Numbered from the stretch's first letter, positions 15,122 to 23,374 are shown. The stretch: DNA of 64,000 nucleotides from Lachnospiraceae bacterium (GCA_030524635.1 JAUNGG010000017.1:1-64000); one strand, 5' to 3'. The notes: a model not told the origin generated them from the sequence alone. Translations and numbers: made by a program.

Positions 15122-16681
15122 ATGGATGAATTGAGTGTAAAGGCAAATGAAGAGGAATTGAATGGACAGATTCAGCTGGAGGGGCTTACGGAAGAAGAGA
15201 CAAAAAAATTGTATGCGATTATGAATCGCTTTACGACAGCATATCGGGAAAAAGCTCCGGAGTGCAGTGATCGTGAGTGGCTTATCGGATGTTACCATGC
15301 AGAATTGCCAGAGTGGACGGATGAAAAGATAGAAGAGCTGGCAGATGAAACCCTGGATAGTATTCATGAGTATGATAAGAATTTGGCATCTGCTGAGACC
15401 GCTGCAAAACAGGGAATTTCTTCAGAAAGATGGTTCGCAGATAAAGTAGCAGAAGCATCAACAGGTATGGCAGTTAATGAATTTGGACGCAAACTGACAG
15501 CAATCGATACAGCACTGACTAATGGCAATGCACAGATGATGCGGGCGATGACAACAAAAGCCGGAGACATCAACCAGAATCCGAAACTTTGGGGATTTAT
15601 TGCAGAACAGCATCATGTAAATACATTTAATGCAGAAGCAGCGCTAAAAGGATCAAATTTATATGCGGAAGTAAAGGTTCCCGGACCTGGTGAAGTGTAT
15701 GGAAAAAATTCCTTTGATGTGGTTGTGAAAGACCGGACAGGGGGAAGGATTGTACAGCAATATCAAGTCAAGTATGGAGAAACATTCCAAAATACAATCC
15801 GAGATTTAAAAAACGGAAATTACAATAATCAAAGGCTATTGGTTCCTTTTGGACAGGCAAATGAAGTGCAGGCAGCATTTCCGGGGAAGACTGTGACGGA
15901 TACCATTCACGTTGATGGAATCAGTTCAAAGCCTCTTTCTGTAGAAGAAGCTAAGGCACTTCAAAATGATTTACAAGAGCAAGGGCAATTTCCTACCGTA
16001 GATTATAATACATTCCAGACAAAAGATTTGGCATTGCATATTGGAAAAAATGCAGGAATGGTTGGCTTACAGTCCGCCGTAGTTACCACGGGATTCACAT
16101 TGGCGGCAAATGCTTTATCTGGGGAGAAAATTGATTCAGATGCTATAATAGAAACTGCGCTTGTCACTGGAGCAGATACCACAGTAAAGGCAGCAGCAGC
16201 CGGTGCATTAAAAGTGGGGGCGGAGAAAGGGATTATTTCCATTTTGCCTCCAGGAACACCAGCTAGAGTAATTGCTGATATTGCCTGCCTGGGAATTGAA
16301 AATGCAAAAATTCTGGCTAAAGTTGCAACTGGAGAATTAACCATGTCGGAAGCTCTTGATAAGATGGGGCGGACCTCTACAGCAATGGTTTATGGATTAG
16401 GGTGGGGAGGTTCCGGAGCACTGATTGGTGCGGCTGCTTTGTCTTGGGTTCCCATTGTAGGCCCCATTGTGGGAGGATTGGTTGGAGGAATGGCCGGTTA
16501 TATGACTGGATCTAAATTTGGAACAGCGCTTTATAATGGTGTAAAGAAGATTGGTTCCGCTGCTAAAACAGCAGTAAAAAGAGCATGGGAAGGCGTGAAA
16601 TCTACAGGACGAAAGATTGCTGAGGGGATAGGTAGGATCGGAAGTAAGATCGGAAGTGGAATAAGAAGTATATTTAGGTGA
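15122..16681 (+). CDS. Putative nuclease with glycine-zipper membrane domain and cationic tail
   Basis: 519 residues. Residues ~155-245 contain a run consistent with a PD-(D/E)XK core: E162 in FIAEQHH, D199 in NSFDVVV and QVK at 215-217. It also has the conserved-looking NGNYNNQRLLVPFG. Residues ~305-365 are small-residue helices. At ~426-466 there is a strong glycine-zipper pair (GLGWGGSGALIGAAALSW, then PIVGPIVGGLVGGMAGY). The last ~45 residues are basic and amphipathic with many Lys/Arg and Gly, and end GSGIRSIFR. The layout suggests an effector combining DNA or RNA cleavage with membrane insertion. Alternatives are a membrane-anchored nuclease or a phage-like structural protein. RBS AGAGGAG. 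Confidence 0.6.
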   Translation: MDELSVKANEEELNGQIQLEGLTEEETKKLYAIMNRFTTAYREKAPECSDREWLIGCYHAELPEWTDEKIEELADETLDSIHEYDKNLASAETAAKQGISSERWFADKVAEASTGMAVNEFGRKLTAIDTALTNGNAQMMRAMTTKAGDINQNPKLWGFIAEQHHVNTFNAEAALKGSNLYAEVKVPGPGEVYGKNSFDVVVKDRTGGRIVQQYQVKYGETFQNTIRDLKNGNYNNQRLLVPFGQANEVQAAFPGKTVTDTIHVDGISSKPLSVEEAKALQNDLQEQGQFPTVDYNTFQTKDLALHIGKNAGMVGLQSAVVTTGFTLAANALSGEKIDSDAIIETALVTGADTTVKAAAAGALKVGAEKGIISILPPGTPARVIADIACLGIENAKILAKVATGELTMSEALDKMGRTSTAMVYGLGWGGSGALIGAAALSWVPIVGPIVGGLVGGMAGYMTGSKFGTALYNGVKKIGSAAKTAVKRAWEGVKSTGRKIAEGIGRIGSKIGSGIRSIFR

Positions 16682-16718
16682 TGGATTTATAAGGATATTG
16701 ATTAGAGGAGGTTATATT

Positions 16719-17177
16719 ATGCTTTATACAGATTCGATATTATTTGTACAAGATAGAATTAGAAGAGCCGGGGAGGCTAATCTTCGTCGTCAAAAACATA
16801 TGTATGCTGAAAAGGTTGATGAGGTGAAAGAAGGGGGTGAAGAAGTGGAATCAGATTTTTCATTAACACCTTGCAGTATGAAAGAAAATAAGTATACAAG
16901 TTTTCAGGAATTGAAAAAGGACATAATGCCGACAATAATGGTTAAATTTAAAAACGAGAATGTTACCATCCGGCAATTAGAAAATGGTGTGGACCGTTAT
17001 ATTGAAAACCATGGAGAAGAATTGCTAGAATTAACAAAAGAAGTGTTAGCCATCAAAATTTCCGCCTTTATAAAATTGAAACTACATGATAAAGGATATT
17101 TAGATGATAAATTTTTCATTACTGCAGATGTACAAGATACATCTTTAAATATGGATCGGGTATCCGAATGTATTTAG
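16719..17177 (+). CDS. Tail-motif protein 2 (unknown function)
   Basis: 152 residues starting at the ATG at 16719, directly after AGAGGAGG; an upstream in-frame start lacks this site. The N-terminal half is charged and unlike the other tail proteins. A helical segment (IENHGEELLELTKEVLAIKI) leads to the C-terminal ADVQDTSLNMDRVSECI, which is the shared tail with an altered first part. It follows the nuclease/membrane gene by 37 bases. Confidence 0.6.
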   Translation: MLYTDSILFVQDRIRRAGEANLRRQKHMYAEKVDEVKEGGEEVESDFSLTPCSMKENKYTSFQELKKDIMPTIMVKFKNENVTIRQLENGVDRYIENHGEELLELTKEVLAIKISAFIKLKLHDKGYLDDKFFITADVQDTSLNMDRVSECI

Positions 17178-17216
17178 AAATCATAAAAATCTTTCAGGAT
17201 GATAAGATGGAACTTG
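17148..17216 (+). repeat. Gene-end repeat, copy A
   Basis: Copy A runs from the Asn-Met codons of the tail motif through the stop codon and about 40 bases beyond it. It is nearly the same as copy B at 17662-17731 and shares its first ~30 bases with copy C at 18389-18424. The duplication therefore covers coding ends and untranslated DNA. Confidence 0.7.
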
Positions 17217-17274
17217 TCAAGTTATACAGATACAGAAGCAATATTTATTGAGTCCGTAGTTTCTGAATTTTAAT
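17212..17274 (+). pseudogene. Fossil fragment of a tail-motif gene
   Basis: About 55 bases here (LSSYTDTEAIFIESVVSEF in one frame) are nearly identical to codons near 18188-18245 inside the gene at 17786. The frame has no start and ends at TAA. It is a piece of a lost paralogue and shows that the locus duplicates and deletes cassettes. Confidence 0.7.
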
Positions 17275-17286
17275 TCAAATGTATAT

Positions 17287-17292
17287 TATAAT
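17287..17292 (+). promoter_or_regulatory. Possible -10 box before tail-motif protein 3
   Basis: TATAAT lies 37 bases before the ATG at 17330. No clear -35 box is seen. The gene also has a strong AAGGAGG site. Confidence 0.35.
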
Positions 17293-17329
17293 AGTGTAAC
17301 CATGGACAAATCAATTAAGGAGGTTAACT

Positions 17330-17692
17330 ATGTCAGTAAGACCGGGATTCGCTGTTACACATCCAGAGAAAGGGCTAATCATCTTTTACACTGATCTGGG
17401 CCTCTTAGAAATACTTGATTCGACCCAGGACATAAGGCCCTTTCCATATCTTTCATCAACATATGAGAATATTTATGATCTCATTGCAAAAGGCGACATA
17501 AATATGGAAGACGGTAAACTGAAATTGGCAGGCGCAGCATCGAACTTAGCCAAGATTGACAGGAAGTATATTCAGGAGCATTACGATCAGTACGTTGAAA
17601 GGTTAAGAACGAAGAGTACAAAAGTATGTTTTATTGATACGGATACAGAAAGTACGCTCTTAAATATGGAACGAGTATCTGAATGTATTTAG
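17330..17692 (+). CDS. Tail-motif protein 3 (short form)
   Basis: 120 residues of unknown function. The middle holds ENIYDLIAKGDINMEDGKL and YIQEHYDQYVE, shared with the proteins at 12204 and 17786. Directly after DQYVE it jumps to RLRTKSTKVCFIDTDTES and the terminal SECI. In the 17786 protein, ~60 residues lie between these points and are bounded by DQYVE and TDYVE. This gene thus looks like an internal deletion between two similar short sequences. It starts at ATG after AAGGAGG. Confidence 0.65.
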   Translation: MSVRPGFAVTHPEKGLIIFYTDLGLLEILDSTQDIRPFPYLSSTYENIYDLIAKGDINMEDGKLKLAGAASNLAKIDRKYIQEHYDQYVERLRTKSTKVCFIDTDTESTLLNMERVSECI

Positions 17693-17731
17693 AAATTATA
17701 AAAGTCCTTTGGGATGATAAGATGGAACTTG
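17662..17731 (+). repeat. Gene-end repeat, copy B
   Basis: See copy A at 17148; this copy includes the stop of the gene at 17330 and the bases GATGATAAGATGGAACTTG after it. Confidence 0.7.
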
Positions 17732-17785
17732 AATAGTGATTTGATAAAGTGGTGTTGTGAATTAAAGAAATATGGGGAGAATAAA

Positions 17786-18418
17786 ATGGCTGGTTATGGT
17801 ATTATAGTTGACGGTGTAGCATATGGTTTGGCGACTGGGGGGTGTAATGATCCTTACTTAAATAGCATGAAATACTTTGAGTCGATGGCATTAAGTTCGG
17901 AAACTGAAGGCGATAGGTTAAAGCTGGATTTAATGCCACTTGGAATTAAGAATAGGGCAGTTATCTCCTCGAAAGATCCAGATATTAAGTGGGTCCCATA
18001 TCCCTATCTCTTCTTTGTAAGTGATAAAAAGAATATTTATGAGGAGATAGCCACTGGACGCATACGAAAAGGTACGAAGTCACCATCATTACTATATCGT
18101 GACAGGGAATGGAATTACATTCAGGAGCATTACGATCAATATGTTGAAATCATATTGGAAGAAATCCAAAAGAAATTGACGAAATATGCTTTGTCAAGTT
18201 ATACAGATACAGAAGTAATATTTATTGAATCTGTAGTTGCCGATTTTGTTTCCAACGAAAGAGATAATTTGTTAAGACAGGAAAACAGTATAATAGAGAA
18301 GAAATTGACGGATTATGTTGAGGTAATGTTAAGAACGAAGAGTACAAAAGCATGTTTTATTGATACGGATACAGAAAGTACGATCTTAAATATGGAGCGA
18401 GTGTCTGAATGTATTTAG
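17786..18418 (+). CDS. Tail-motif protein 4 (long form)
   Basis: 210 residues from the ATG at 17786, preceded by GGGGAGA; an upstream in-frame ATG at 17714 lies in duplicated untranslated DNA. The N-terminal ~90 residues start MAGYGIIVDGVAYGLATGG. The shared block is IKWVPYPYLFF, NIYEEIATGRI and YIQEHYDQYVEIILEEI. An internal SSYTDTEVIFIESVV looks like a degenerate inner copy of the tail. The C-terminus is FIDTDTESTILNMERVSECI. Function is unknown; it may be a target, immunity or sensor protein of the neighbouring AAA+/nuclease pair. Confidence 0.65.
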   Translation: MAGYGIIVDGVAYGLATGGCNDPYLNSMKYFESMALSSETEGDRLKLDLMPLGIKNRAVISSKDPDIKWVPYPYLFFVSDKKNIYEEIATGRIRKGTKSPSLLYRDREWNYIQEHYDQYVEIILEEIQKKLTKYALSSYTDTEVIFIESVVADFVSNERDNLLRQENSIIEKKLTDYVEVMLRTKSTKACFIDTDTESTILNMERVSECI

Positions 18419-18424
18419 AAATAA
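18389..18424 (+). repeat. Gene-end repeat, copy C (partial)
   Basis: It matches copies A and B up to about ten bases past the stop codon of the gene at 17786 and then diverges. Confidence 0.6.
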
Positions 18425-18720
18425 TGGAAGGATAAATCGACAAGGTATCTGAAATAGTTAAAAAGTTAAGTTTCCTCTCATATTGTGAAATGAAGTGCAG
18501 ATTCACATTTTATCGAGAAATAAATATAAAAGAGAAAACTATTGAGAAGATAGAACTTCTGTTTTTATAAATTATAATTAGCGCTCATAAGTAAGAAAAT
18601 TGATGAATGTTTCCTCTTAAAGAAGGCATTTAATGTTATTAATAGAATTTGTAACAATCTTGATTTATAAATATATATTATCTCCATGAATACAAATAAT
18701 CAACACATTTCAAGGAGGTA
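18419..18720. other. A+T-rich intergenic region
   Basis: A 300-base stretch without a convincing gene. A weak hairpin (TGTGAA at 18484 with TTCACA at 18502, then TTTTAT) could end the tail-protein operon. The last 12 bases hold the AAGGAGG site of the DUF932 gene. Confidence 0.5.
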
Positions 18721-18726
18721 ATGTAT

Positions 18727-19659
18727 ATGTCAGCAAACGTAGAAACCATGTTTTACACCAGAGAGAAGCCGTGGCACGGATTGGGAACCATGGTGATGGA
18801 AGCGCCCTCTTCCAGAGAGGCTCTGCAGCTTGCCGGATTGGACTGGCAGGTGATCCAGAAGGAACTTAAAACCAATGATGGAATCGTGATTCCGGGCTTC
18901 AAAGCAAACTTAAGAAACACGGACAACCAGGTATTAGGTGTTGTTACTGACCGATACAAGGTAGTCCAGAATGAAGATGCCTTCGTCTTTACAGATGCTC
19001 TGTTAGGCGAGGGCATTACTTATGAAACGGCAGGCAGCCTGCAGGGAGGGCGCCGCACCTGGATTCTGGCAAAGCTGCCCCAGCGGTATATCATCAGCGG
19101 AGATGAGATCACGCCGTATCTGGTTTTTATGAACAGCCATGATGGTACAGGTGCGATCAAGGCTGCCATGACACCGATTCGCGTGGTCTGCCAGAACACA
19201 TTAAACCTGGCTCTTTCCACGGCAAAGAGAAGCTGGTCTACCAATCATGTAGGTGATATCAAAGGCAAGATGGATGATGCCCGGTATACGCTTTTGTATG
19301 CGGACAAGTATATGTCAGAGCTTGGGAAGGCAATTGACGTTCTGAATCAGCGCAAATTGTCTGACCGTCAGGTCTATGAGTATATTGATGCATTGTTCCC
19401 ATTAATGGATCATGCTTCTGACCTGCAGAAAAGGAATCTGCTTCGAATGAAGGAGGATGTGAAGGCCAGATATTTTGATGCACCTGATCTGCAGCATGTA
19501 GGGAAGAACGCTTACCGGTTTGTCAATGCGGTATCTGATTTTGCCACCCATGCGAAGCCCTTAAAGGAGCGGGCTACGTACAAAGAGAATCTGTTTGCCC
19601 GGACGGTGGATGGGAATGCCATGATTGACAAGGCGTATGATTTGATGAAAACGGCATGA
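18727..19659 (+). CDS. DUF932 phage/plasmid-like protein (TIGR03299 type)
   Basis: About 310 residues. It begins MSANVETMFYTREKPWHGLG, the typical opening of this family, and has the conserved NSHDGTGAIKAAMTPIRVVC and NTLNLALSTAKRSWSTNHVG blocks. Members occur on phages, plasmids and integrative elements near recombination genes, and their biochemical role is not established. The start is taken at ATG 18727 rather than 18721 because AAGGAGG is 9 bases from it. It opens the recombination-type region of the element and is more G+C-rich than the preceding cluster. Confidence 0.8.
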   Translation: MSANVETMFYTREKPWHGLGTMVMEAPSSREALQLAGLDWQVIQKELKTNDGIVIPGFKANLRNTDNQVLGVVTDRYKVVQNEDAFVFTDALLGEGITYETAGSLQGGRRTWILAKLPQRYIISGDEITPYLVFMNSHDGTGAIKAAMTPIRVVCQNTLNLALSTAKRSWSTNHVGDIKGKMDDARYTLLYADKYMSELGKAIDVLNQRKLSDRQVYEYIDALFPLMDHASDLQKRNLLRMKEDVKARYFDAPDLQHVGKNAYRFVNAVSDFATHAKPLKERATYKENLFARTVDGNAMIDKAYDLMKTA

Positions 19660-19770
19660 TGGCGGAAAGAGGAACCTTATATTGAATTTTAAAGGTGATT
19701 TGTGTATAATAAAAATACAAAGACAGCCACTGTCAGATACCGTATTCACCTTAATTTACAGGAGGAGAAA

Positions 19771-20616
19771 ATGAACATGGCAAAAGAAATACAGGTAAAT
19801 TGGGATGAACTGGGGATTTCCAATGATTTTCTGTTTGGGAAGGTTATGCGGAATCCAGAAATTTGTAAGGAACTGCTGGAGAGGATACTGCCGGAACTGG
19901 AAATCGATCATGTAGAGTATCCGGAGTTGCAAAAAGAGATAAAGCCGGATGTAGATGCCAGAAGTGTGAGGCTGGATGTTTATGTAAATGATGGAAAAGG
20001 AACTGTTTACGACATTGAGATGCAGGCGGTCGCCTCGCGGGAGCTGCCCAAAAGAAGTCGTTATTATCAGTGTATGATCGATCTTCAGCTTCTTGATAAG
20101 GGACAGTCCTATAAGATGCTGAATAACAGCTTTGTAATCTTTATCTGTCTGTCAGATGTATTTGGCTATGGCCGGTATCAGTATACGTTTGAGAATACCT
20201 GCAGGGAGGATCAGAGCCTTCTTTTAGGAGATGGGACCACAAAGATTTTCCTGAATGCAGACGGAAAGACAGATGATGTCAGCCAGGAACTGAAAGCATT
20301 TCTTGATTATGTGGCTGGAAAGAAGTCCGGGGATAGATTCGTTATGAAACTGGAGGAAGCCGTAAAAGAAGCGAAGAAAAATCGAGAATGGAGGCATGAG
20401 TATATGACATTGTTAATGCGGGACCAGGAGAATATCGAAAAGGGCAGAGAAGAAGGCAGAGCAGAAGGCAGAAAAGAAGGACAGGAGCGTGGCGAAGAAA
20501 TGATGTCTGAGCTGATTCGGAAATTATCGATGGATCAGCGAACTGCCGATATTGTAAGAGCAACAACAGATAAGGAATACCGCCAGAAGCTGTACAAAGA
20601 ATATCAGATTATTTAA
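19771..20616 (+). CDS. Rpn-family recombination-promoting nuclease / PDDEXK transposase-like
   Basis: 281 residues from the ATG at 19771 behind AGGAGGAG. The opening NDFLFGKVMRNPEICKELLE and the PD-(D/E)XK residues (D in SVRLDVYV, then YDIEMQ) fit the Rpn/PDDEXK_2 family. A repeated charged helix (EEGRAEGRKEGQERGEE) precedes the C-terminus, as is usual. These are metal-dependent DNA endonucleases; Escherichia coli relatives stimulate recombination and have been linked to phage defence. A terminator follows, so it is transcribed on its own or as the end of a unit with 18727. Confidence 0.85.
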   Translation: MNMAKEIQVNWDELGISNDFLFGKVMRNPEICKELLERILPELEIDHVEYPELQKEIKPDVDARSVRLDVYVNDGKGTVYDIEMQAVASRELPKRSRYYQCMIDLQLLDKGQSYKMLNNSFVIFICLSDVFGYGRYQYTFENTCREDQSLLLGDGTTKIFLNADGKTDDVSQELKAFLDYVAGKKSGDRFVMKLEEAVKEAKKNREWRHEYMTLLMRDQENIEKGREEGRAEGRKEGQERGEEMMSELIRKLSMDQRTADIVRATTDKEYRQKLYKEYQII

Positions 20617-20640
20617 ACGGCAAACGTTACAGACGGAAGA

Positions 20641-20673
20641 AAGGAGTACCCATTGTGGTACTCCTTATTTTTG
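20641..20673 (+). terminator. Terminator after Rpn-family gene
   Basis: AAGGAGTACC-CATTGT-GGTACTCCTT followed by ATTTTT. Confidence 0.9.
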
Positions 20674-20692
20674 TGGGAAAGGAAGAAAACAT

Positions 20693-21196
20693 ATGAGCCA
20701 GGAGATTCAGGGAGATGAATTAGAGGAATTGATCAAGTATCCAGATTCAGGAAAAAGGATCGGTATTGTTCATCTTAAGATGGTAAAGGAGCGTCGTTCC
20801 TTGTATGGAATGAAACAGTTTGCAGAGCCGAAGGAGGCCGCAGCGGTGGTGATGCCATTGTTTGCACATGCGGATCGGGAATTGATCGTGGTTATGAGTC
20901 TGAGTACAAGGCTGGAGCCATTAGCTATGGAGATTGTAGCAGTGGGCGGGTTGGATAACTGTTGTATTGATATCCGGAACGTTTTTAAACATGCTTTACT
21001 GAGCAATGCCAATTATATTATTTGCTTTCATAATCATCCATCCGGGTATCCGGAACCGAGTGAGGAAGACTGCCAGGTAACGAAAAAGATCGAGGCAGCA
21101 GGGAAACTTCTGGGAATCCTGCTGCTGGATCATATCATTATCGGAGATGGGAACTTTTATAGTTATAAAGAAGCTGGGGCTTTGGAAGCTGGATGA
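20693..21196 (+). CDS. RadC-like JAB/MPN domain protein
   Basis: 167 residues. The metal-binding JAMM signature is FHNHPSG followed by SEEDCQVTKKI; a further family motif is LLDHIIIGDGNFYSYKE. It matches the C-terminal RadC (DUF2466) domain without the usual N-terminal helix-hairpin-helix part. Such short RadC proteins are common on plasmids, phages and ICEs. A DNA-repair role is traditional but unproven, and deubiquitinase-like peptidase activity is an alternative. It lies in the recombination module. Confidence 0.85.
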   Translation: MSQEIQGDELEELIKYPDSGKRIGIVHLKMVKERRSLYGMKQFAEPKEAAAVVMPLFAHADRELIVVMSLSTRLEPLAMEIVAVGGLDNCCIDIRNVFKHALLSNANYIICFHNHPSGYPEPSEEDCQVTKKIEAAGKLLGILLLDHIIIGDGNFYSYKEAGALEAG

Positions 21197-21267
21197 TTGG
21201 GGGAAGTAGTACCAGGGTGAAAGTATGACACTTTGGATAGGTAACTAAGGAAGGGGGTGAGCGATCC

Positions 21268-21300
21268 ATGATCGAGATCAATATTTTCATTTTCCTGTAA
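21268..21300 (+). CDS. Possible 10-residue micro-ORF
   Basis: MIEINIFIFL with a strong GGGGGTGAG site eight bases upstream, placed between the RadC-like gene and a terminator. The hydrophobic peptide may be a leader or tiny toxin-like product, or chance. Confidence 0.2.
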   Translation: MIEINIFIFL

Positions 21301-21323
21301 GTAAATGGGAACCAAAAGTGACT

Positions 21324-21355
21324 GGGAGTGCAGATCTGCACTCCCTGATTTTTTT
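21324..21355 (+). terminator. Terminator before YqaJ gene
   Basis: A perfect palindrome GGGAGTGCAGA/TCTGCACTCCC followed by a T run. It lies 22 bases upstream of the YqaJ start, so it could also act as an attenuator. Confidence 0.85.
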
Positions 21356-21377
21356 CAGAAGAAGGAGAGAGGCCAGT

Positions 21378-22307
21378 ATGTATCAGACAATTTCAACAAA
21401 GAATATGAGCCGTGAAGAATGGCTGCGATTAAGAAAAACCGGGCTTGGAGGATCGGATGCCGGAGCTGTGTGCGGGCTGAATCCATATACAAGCCCGATG
21501 GGTGTTTATAAGGATAAAACATCAGAAGAGATTTCAGACACAGATAAGGAATCCATGCGGCAGGGACGTGATCTGGAAGATTACGTGGCACAGCGTTTTA
21601 TGGAGGCTACCGGCTTTAAGGTGCGCCGTTCCCACAAAATGTACCGCAGCAAGGAGTTTCCTTTTATGCTGGCGGATGTGGACCGGATGATTGATGGACA
21701 AAATGCTGGTCTGGAATGTAAGACCTGCAGTGCGTTTCAGGCGGATAAATGGAAGGACGGGCAGATACCGGCGCATTACATGCTCCAGTGTTTTCATTAC
21801 ATGGCTGTCACTGGAAAACGGGAATGGTACATTGCCGTCGTGATCTTAGGACAGGATTTCCAGTACCGCCGTATCCAGTGGGATGATGGAATCATTCAAC
21901 AGCTGATTGCGATGGAAGCTGAATTCTGGAACGGGCATGTGCTTTCCAAGATCATACCGGAGCCGGATGGTTCCCAGGTCAGCACAGAAGTTCTGGAGCA
22001 GTATTTTCATACGGCCAGGAAAAACAGCCAGATCCCGTTAGTGGGCTTTGATGAAAAGCTGCAGAGAAGGGAGATGCTGGTGCGTCTTATGGCAGAGATG
22101 GAAACGGAACGAAAGAAGATCGAGCAGGAAATCCAGCTATTTATGCAGGATCATGAGCTGGCGGTGAATGATAAGTACCGGGTAAGCTGGGCGAATGTGG
22201 AAACGAGCCGGTTGGATACGAAACGGATCAAGGCGGAGCGGCCGGAAATCTATCAGGAATTTCTGAAAACAGGCTCCAGCAGGCGGTTTACGATCAAGGC
22301 AGCGTAG
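21378..22307 (+). CDS. YqaJ-type (lambda-exonuclease-like) recombinase nuclease
   Basis: 309 residues from the ATG at 21378 (RBS AAGGAGAGAGG). The YqaJ domain fills the N-terminal two thirds: GLGGSDAGAVCGLNPY, a QGRDLEDYVAQRF helix, and the PD-(D/E)XK residues in FPFMLADVDRMID and LECKT. It would resect double-stranded DNA ends 5' to 3' and hand single strands to an annealing protein, here the Rad52-like protein at 22661. A coiled-coil segment (~235-265) and a C-terminal tail follow. Together with 22661 this is a phage Red-like recombination pair. Confidence 0.88.
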   Translation: MYQTISTKNMSREEWLRLRKTGLGGSDAGAVCGLNPYTSPMGVYKDKTSEEISDTDKESMRQGRDLEDYVAQRFMEATGFKVRRSHKMYRSKEFPFMLADVDRMIDGQNAGLECKTCSAFQADKWKDGQIPAHYMLQCFHYMAVTGKREWYIAVVILGQDFQYRRIQWDDGIIQQLIAMEAEFWNGHVLSKIIPEPDGSQVSTEVLEQYFHTARKNSQIPLVGFDEKLQRREMLVRLMAEMETERKKIEQEIQLFMQDHELAVNDKYRVSWANVETSRLDTKRIKAERPEIYQEFLKTGSSRRFTIKAA

Positions 22308-22321
22308 AAATGGAGGCTATG

Positions 22322-22645
22322 ATGGAGATACAAAAGCAAGCAAAGCGCAAGGTGCAGAAGGAGTTCCGGCAGTTTAAGCGGAAGGTGATATACCGGTATT
22401 CCAAAACGGAGATTTGGGAAGCCTGCAGCAAGATCCACTTCTATAGCTGCATGAAAGAATACTTCGATCTGAACGAAGAAATTCCCAAGTGTTATCTGAA
22501 CCTGGTCCTGGCAGAGCCGGGATTTCTGGAAGCGGCCTGGAAGGTATATTTGAAGGAGGAAACCTGCCGGTGCGATACCTGGGAGGAGGTCAGCCGCCTG
22601 TTAGATGTGATGCTGACTGGATGGAAGCTGCCTGCAGTTGGTTAG
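22322..22645 (+). CDS. Small DUF3848-like protein
   Basis: About 107 residues, starting at ATG 22322 just after GGAGG; earlier ATGs at 22310 and 22319 sit over the site. The pattern IWEACSKIHFYSCMKEYFDL, then LVLAEPGFLEAAWKVYLKEE and TWEEVSRLLDVML, resembles the DUF3848 family of Lachnospiraceae mobile elements. No activity is known. It is interposed between the exonuclease and annealing-protein genes and probably co-transcribed with them. Confidence 0.6.
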   Translation: MEIQKQAKRKVQKEFRQFKRKVIYRYSKTEIWEACSKIHFYSCMKEYFDLNEEIPKCYLNLVLAEPGFLEAAWKVYLKEETCRCDTWEEVSRLLDVMLTGWKLPAVG

Positions 22646-22660
22646 AGAGGAGAAGGATGA

Positions 22661-23374
22661 ATGATACGATTACTGAAAGCAGATGAGATCGAATGCCGGG
22701 TATCCACAATCAATGAGAAGGGAGTGAGCCTTCTCTTATTTAAGGATGCAAGGGTTGATCAAAAGATCCTGGATGAAACCTTTACGCCCTTTGGCTGGAA
22801 GAGAAGCCATCAGTCCATTGACGGGAACCTGTACTGCACTGTGGAGATTTGGGATGAAAAGAAAAAGGAGTGGATCGCCAAGCAGGATGTAGGAACTATG
22901 AGTTATGCCGAAAAAGAGAAGGGGCAGGCGTCAGACAGCTTTAAGCGGGCCTGCTTTAACTGGGGGATCGGACGGGAGCTGTATACGGCTCCCTTTATTT
23001 GGCTGGGAGCAGAAAAGGTCGCCATACTTAACAAAAATGATCGGTATTATATAAATGACCGATTTTCGGTCCATTCCATTCGCTATAATGATGACCGGGA
23101 AATCACAGCCCTGACGATTGTAAATGGGAGGGGTCAGGTTGTTTATCAGATGGCAGCCGGTTCGGCTGGCAAAGGAGATGCTGCATCGAAACAGAAAACG
23201 GAAGTCAATCCGAGCCAGATCAATGAATTGAAAAAGGAACTGGAGCGGACTGGTGTTACGCTAAAGCAGGTACTTGACCGATACCAGCTCCAGTCGGTTG
23301 ACCAGATGACGGAAGAGACTTACCGGAATGCGATCAGCGGCCTGAGAAAATCAAAGAACAGAAAAGCAGCTTAA
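22661..23374 (+). CDS. Rad52/22-like single-strand annealing protein
   Basis: 237 residues. The family signature is DVGTMSYAEKEKGQASDSFKRACFNWGIGRELY read across residues ~85-117. LDETFTPFGWKRSH at the N-terminal side also fits the Rad52/Sak superfamily. It would bind single-stranded DNA and anneal complementary strands, working with the YqaJ nuclease. The C-terminal ~60 residues (SQINELKKELERTGVTLKQV) form a small helical domain common in phage Rad52-like proteins. RBS GAGAGGAGAAGG. Confidence 0.85.
   Translation: MIRLLKADEIECRVSTINEKGVSLLLFKDARVDQKILDETFTPFGWKRSHQSIDGNLYCTVEIWDEKKKEWIAKQDVGTMSYAEKEKGQASDSFKRACFNWGIGRELYTAPFIWLGAEKVAILNKNDRYYINDRFSVHSIRYNDDREITALTIVNGRGQVVYQMAAGSAGKGDAASKQKTEVNPSQINELKKELERTGVTLKQVLDRYQLQSVDQMTEETYRNAISGLRKSKNRKAA

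Noticed and set aside
17140-18430. CRISPR array
   Set aside because: The repeats are gene ends of ~70 bases with different spacing and no short regular spacers.
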